From assembly GCF_048128805.1 (NCBI RefSeq), contig NC_136012.1:10638621-10702620 (forward strand): a DNA stretch of 64,000 bases. Reading direction: 5' to 3'. The notes beneath the pieces are model-generated. The model saw nothing but the letters and a program-made list of their open reading frames with translations, was not told where the DNA came from and did no database searches. Source of the DNA: Centroberyx gerrardi. Its lineage: Eukaryota > Chordata > Actinopteri > Beryciformes > Berycidae. Positions within the stretch are counted from its first letter, which is position 1. Every line of letters starts with the position of its first letter. Shown here one piece after another: positions 60,344-64,000 of the stretch. The translations under genes and the position numbers were made by a program.

Positions 60344-60580
60344 AATTCTATCCAACGTGAACAACGCATAGATCCAAATCAGACCAATCTCGTCAAAAAT
60401 TCAAATTAAGAGCGAAATACAAGAATCCATTCTCTATGCATTTTTAACAGCCAGTGGGAAAATGGTTGTCGCACCGTTCTCTCTCGCCTGCATCTCTTTG
60501 TAACAAAGCCCTGAGAAACATCTTCATCCTCTGAACCTGGGAGGAGCCTCAAACCTCCAGGAACAACCGTCCAAATGTGA

Positions 60581-60604
60581 TGGTCTACAATGTCCCCATG
60601 TGGC
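60581..60604 (-). promoter_or_regulatory. CSE/CTCF-like promoter element of V17 (B class)
   Basis: The minus strand reads GCCACATGGGGACATTGTAG then ACCA, about 238 bp above the ATG. It belongs with V11, V15 and V18, not with V13, although the V17 ectodomain is V13-like. Confidence 0.7.
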
Positions 60605-61197
60605 CATTTGAAATAACTGCATTCTACAACTATATTCAACATTAAACAGCTACAATGGAATGACTTGTATTCTGATGAACACCCATTTTTTGCAAACTAA
60701 TCAATTTGATACTACAAGACAGACATAGATGTTTAATTTATCACACGGATAATTCAACTCAGCACAATATGATCGTGATGTGTTTATTTTTTGTTTTTTT
60801 GTTTTTCAGAACGAAGGATAGAACCTCACTTCTTTCTGATTTACATGATATTGAGGCAGAAAGCTTGGCCCTGATTGGAATGAGAAACGCACCTGGTAAC
60901 GCAGTAAAACATTAATAAGTACAGAAAGAAGGCAGAAAATGGATATTGACAAATAACCCTGAACATATTTCCCTATTTTCGAACAAAACAAGGAACAAAC
61001 TGAGTGCAATGATTTTATCTAAACATACATCTTGCCTAAAAGCGATGAAATTGGTGTTCACCATTCACCAGTTAATAACAGGCATATTTAGAAATTCCTA
61101 ATAAGCGTACCGGTCAGTGAAAGATTGCTTTTCGATTGTAAGGAGACTCATTTTCCTCTTTGACCGGTAGAGTTCGCACACAACACATTCAGCTTGT

Positions 61198-61218
61198 TTC
61201 AGCACCATGGACAGTGAT
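61198..61218 (+). promoter_or_regulatory. RE1/NRSE behind V18
   Basis: Matches 17 of 21, with a perfect left half, 141 bp beyond the donor. Confidence 0.72.
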
Positions 61219-61358
61219 AAACACATATAATAGTGGCTAAACAAAAACTGACAGAGATGTATGTAAACTTACCAGATTGTCTTTAATTATATATAAGCAC
61301 TCTTTTAATAAAAAGGCAAGTAACTTGGAGAAATATTTCTAAGTTTTTATGTTCTTAC

Positions 61359-63737
61359 CTTCTCCTTGCTGGGTAAAGTCTGAGTCCGGTTAAAAGTGTC
61401 TCCTCCGTTAATACTGATCAGCTCCGCATCTACAGGCGGAAACGGAGCCGGGAAAACCACTACGTCACTCTTCAGTGTGTCTGAGCTGAAACACACGTCA
61501 TACTGCTGAGTAGATTTAGAGTAAGACCAGCTCCCGTCAGGGTGGGTGGTGATCATTGGGGCGTTGTACCTGCTGAAACTGCCGTCTGTCCTGTGGCATT
61601 TGACAGCTATTAAACTGATGAGGCTCAGTAGAAAGATCACTGACACCGACACAATGGCGATCAGCAAATACAGGTTTAAATCAGAGAAGCTCTCCTCCGT
61701 TATCGGCACGTGTCTGAACTGAGTCTGGATGTCAGCTGTGCTTTCAACCACCACTACATCAATAGACACAGTAGCTGACAGGGAGGGTTCTCCGTTATCA
61801 CAAACCAACACCACCAACGGGTGAGATTTCACGTCATTGTCACTCATTCGCCTCTTAGTCCTGATTTCCCCGGTGCTGGTTCCGATTCGGAAGAGGTTGG
61901 TTCCCTTGGGCTCAGAGATGTGGTAAGAAAGCAGCGCATTGTAGCCAGAGTCTGCGTCTACAGCCCGGATCTTGGCCACAAAGTAGCCCGCTTCAGCAGA
62001 ATAGGGAATGTTCTCACTGTTAACGGAGCCGTGCTCAGAATAGGGCGCGAGAATCCCAGGACTGTTGTCATTCTCATCCAGGATTAAAACGTTCACAGTC
62101 ACGTTGCTGCTGAGCGGAGGAACACCAGAGTCTGTGGCCTGAACTTTAAACTGGAACGTTTTCAACTCCTCATAGTTAAAAGACTGCAGACTGACTATAT
62201 CTCCAGTCTCTGAGTTGATGTTTACCATTGTAGACAGCGTTAGTGAGTTACTATTACTGTCTAAAAATGAATAGCTCACCTGGCCATTTTGATCGACGTC
62301 AGCATCAACTGCGGAAACTGTTTTAATAACAACTCCTATTGGATTATTCTCTTTCACATAAACATTGATTACGGGTTCTGGGAATCGAGGTTTGTTGTCA
62401 TTTACATCTGAGACGTGTACAGCAATAACGCTGGTGCTGGAGAGAGGCAGGTTCCCTTCATCAGTAGCAGTGATGGTGACATTGTACTGAGATACACTCT
62501 CTCTGTCCAGAAGACCGTCAACCACCAATGAATAATAGTTTTTATAATTTGAATCTAATTTGAAAGGGACGTTGTTGTTAATTTTACAATTTACCATTCC
62601 ATTTTTGCCTCCATCTTTATCGAGAACTGAAACAAGCGCAATGGCAGTGCCTGTCGGGGCATCCTCTTTCACTGTGTGTAATAGTGACGTAACTGAGATC
62701 GCAGGGGAATTGTCATTAACGTCTAAAACTTCTATCAATAATTTGGCATGTGAGGTCATCGGAGAAGAAGCCTCATCATTGGCTTGGACTCGAATCTCAA
62801 AAGCATTATTTACTTCAAAGTCGATATTTCTTTTATTTGTTACAGTTCCTGTTTTTGCATCTATAGAAAACAGATCTGCATTTTTCCCCCGGCCAATTTC
62901 ACTGAACGAATAAAATATTTCTCCATTTCGGCCTTCATCTAAATCAGTAGCATTCAAACTTATTATCGATGTGCCAATTGGTGCATTCTCATGAACACTG
63001 GCTTTATACAACGTTTTACTGAAAACAGGAGGGTTATCGTTGATGTCTAATACATTAACTATAACAGTCATACTGCCAGATTTAGCAGGACTTCCTCCAT
63101 CAATGGCAGTCAGTGTGAGTCTAATCACAGGTTGTATTTCTCTGTCTAAAACTTTCTGAAGCACCAATTCAGCAGAAACACCTTCTCCTTTATGTGCAAC
63201 GAGAGAGAAGTATTCATTTTGACTAAGCTTATAAGTATTCACAGTATTTTTTCCAACATCTGCATCGTTAACAGGTTGCAGGGGAAATTTCGCGCCTGTT
63301 ATGGTGTTCTCTGTGATGTTAATTATCTGCGATGTGCTGACAAATGATGGGGAATTGTCATTTACATCCAAGATGATAATTTCAATGCGGTACAGATTTA
63401 ATGGATCATTAATAACTGCTTCTACACTGAGAGAACATTTGGGTTCATCGGCGCAGAGTTCCTCTCTGTCTATTCTCTCATTAACGTAGAGAACACCAGT
63501 CTTTAGATTTACCTCGAAATATTTTCTCTTTGATCCGGTAACAATCTGAAACATCCGGGACTCCAAATCCTGAACATTGAGGTTAAGATCCTTCGCGATA
63601 TTTCCAACAGAAGTCCCCGGGTTCACCTCTTCTGATACGGAATAAGAGAGCTGCCCTGACACCGTTTCCCAGTAACAATCCAGTAGCAAAACCACTAGAT
63701 ATATTCCAACAGAGCTCGTTCCACTCGGTAAATGCAT
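61359..63737 (-). CDS. Clustered protocadherin (gamma-like) variable exon V18, B class
   Basis: This variable exon has 793 codons, ATG ([14 protein letters not shown]) to AAG/gtaagaa. It is the first in the transcription order of this window; more copies may lie to the right. It belongs with V11 and V15 ([33 protein letters not shown]) but is the most divergent of the three in EC2-EC3. The signal ends CYWETVSGQ, with T where most have A. Private changes are VPITEESFS (K to T) at the EC6 stem, SRYNAPM (S to N) in the tail and NSLTLSTM in EC5. EC1 has CADEPKC, as in V10, V12 and V16. Its CSE sits at the very edge of the window. Confidence 0.93.
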
Positions 63738-64000
63738 AATTCCTTATAATGACAACACAGCATAGGTCCAAATCTGACCACTTCCGTCAAATAATCCAGG
63801 TTGCGAGAGGAATACACAAATTCAATTTCTATGCATTTTAACAGCCAACAGGAAAATGGTTGTCGCACCGTTCGGTCTCGCCCTGCGTCTCTTTGTAACA
63901 AAGCCCTGAGAAACATCATCATGCCCTGAATCTGGGAGGAGTCTCAAGCAACAAAACAGAACGTCCAAATGTGATGGTCTACAATGTCCCCACGTGGTCA
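63738..64000. other. Promoter region of V18
   Basis: Contains the CTCTTTGTAACAAAGCCCTG block and GGGAGGAG tract common to B-class promoters, and the CSE at the window edge. Confidence 0.8.
63975..63998 (-). promoter_or_regulatory. CSE/CTCF-like promoter element of V18 (B class)
   Basis: The minus strand reads ACCACGTGGGGACATTGTAG then ACCA, about 238 bp above the ATG. It keeps one CpG in CACGTGG. Confidence 0.7.

Larger units (their letters stand above)
60344..61358. other. Spacer V17-V18
   Basis: V17 promoter of the V11/V15/V18 type and the V18 RE1. A poly-T tract near 60785 is followed by a poor RE1-like sequence (near 60805). Confidence 0.75.

Noticed and set aside
1-64000. Mobile elements, CRISPR arrays, tRNA or rRNA genes, prokaryotic operons
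   Set aside because: None was recognised. The repeated units are protocadherin cassettes, not spacer arrays, and no terminal repeats or transposase-like frames were seen.

Overview
The window is part of a clustered protocadherin locus from a bony fish. It holds 18 complete tandem 'variable' exons, all on the minus strand and all transcribed towards position 1. I call them V1 to V18 by increasing coordinate, so V18 is the most 5' in transcription order. Each exon is 793 or 794 codons, intronless and complete: signal peptide, six extracellular cadherin (EC) repeats, one transmembrane helix, and a short cytoplasmic tail ending at a GT splice donor after an AAG codon. The shared constant exons that each variable exon would be spliced to are not in the window and should lie left of position 1. 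The tail sequence (motifs such as [20 protein letters not shown] and [11 protein letters not shown]) looks like the fish gamma group rather than alpha. The near identity of the 3' third of every exon is the gene-conversion pattern known from fish protocadherin clusters. I cannot name the species or the orthologue number of each gene, so gene symbols are left blank.

There are two exon classes. The A class (V1, V2, V3, V5, V7, V8) has a signal peptide ending ..DWSA(A/S)Q, a mature start QISYS and [10 protein letters not shown] in EC1. The B class (V4, V6, V9 to V18) has CYWE(A/S/T)VS(G/A)Q, QL(S/T)YS and G/ETSVGN(I/V)AKD. Each class has its own version of a promoter element 210 to 250 bp upstream of the ATG. 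The element matches the position and general form of the CSE/CTCF element of clustered protocadherins. A-class copies carry the CGCT core and B-class copies carry CACT or CATT.

Layout by region: 0.5-6.4 kb, V1 and V2 (A). 7.5-20.8 kb, a doubled A+B pair (V3-V4 and V5-V6) with duplicated spacers. 21.9-31.5 kb, V7 (a V2 paralogue) and a third copy of the A+B pair (V8-V9). 33.3-63.7 kb, B class only. Here V11-V12-V13 and V15-V16-V17 are a duplicated three-gene block, V18 is another V11/V15-type gene, and V14 is a chimera lying inside an apparently perfect 3,567-bp tandem duplication.

The intron sequence just behind the variable exons carries copies of the REST/NRSF silencer element (RE1/NRSE, consensus TTCAGCACCACGGACAGCGC+C). 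All clear copies are on the plus strand. Two are exact 21/21 matches and most others are 16 to 20 of 21. Behind V5, V7, V14 and V15 only degenerate remnants are seen. A promoter CSE in front of each exon and an RE1 behind it form a repeated regulatory unit. This suggests one-at-a-time promoter choice in neurons together with silencing outside them. NRSEs scattered through protocadherin clusters have been reported before, so the class of signal is known; the site-by-site layout here is read directly from the sequence.

Working together, one promoter is chosen, its variable exon is spliced to the shared constant exons, and the cell displays that isoform. EC1-EC4 give homophilic recognition in trans and EC6 gives cis pairing. 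In this window EC1-EC4 differ between copies, whereas the end of EC5, EC6, the membrane helix and the tail are nearly invariant. No RNA gene, transposon, CRISPR or other protein gene was recognised.
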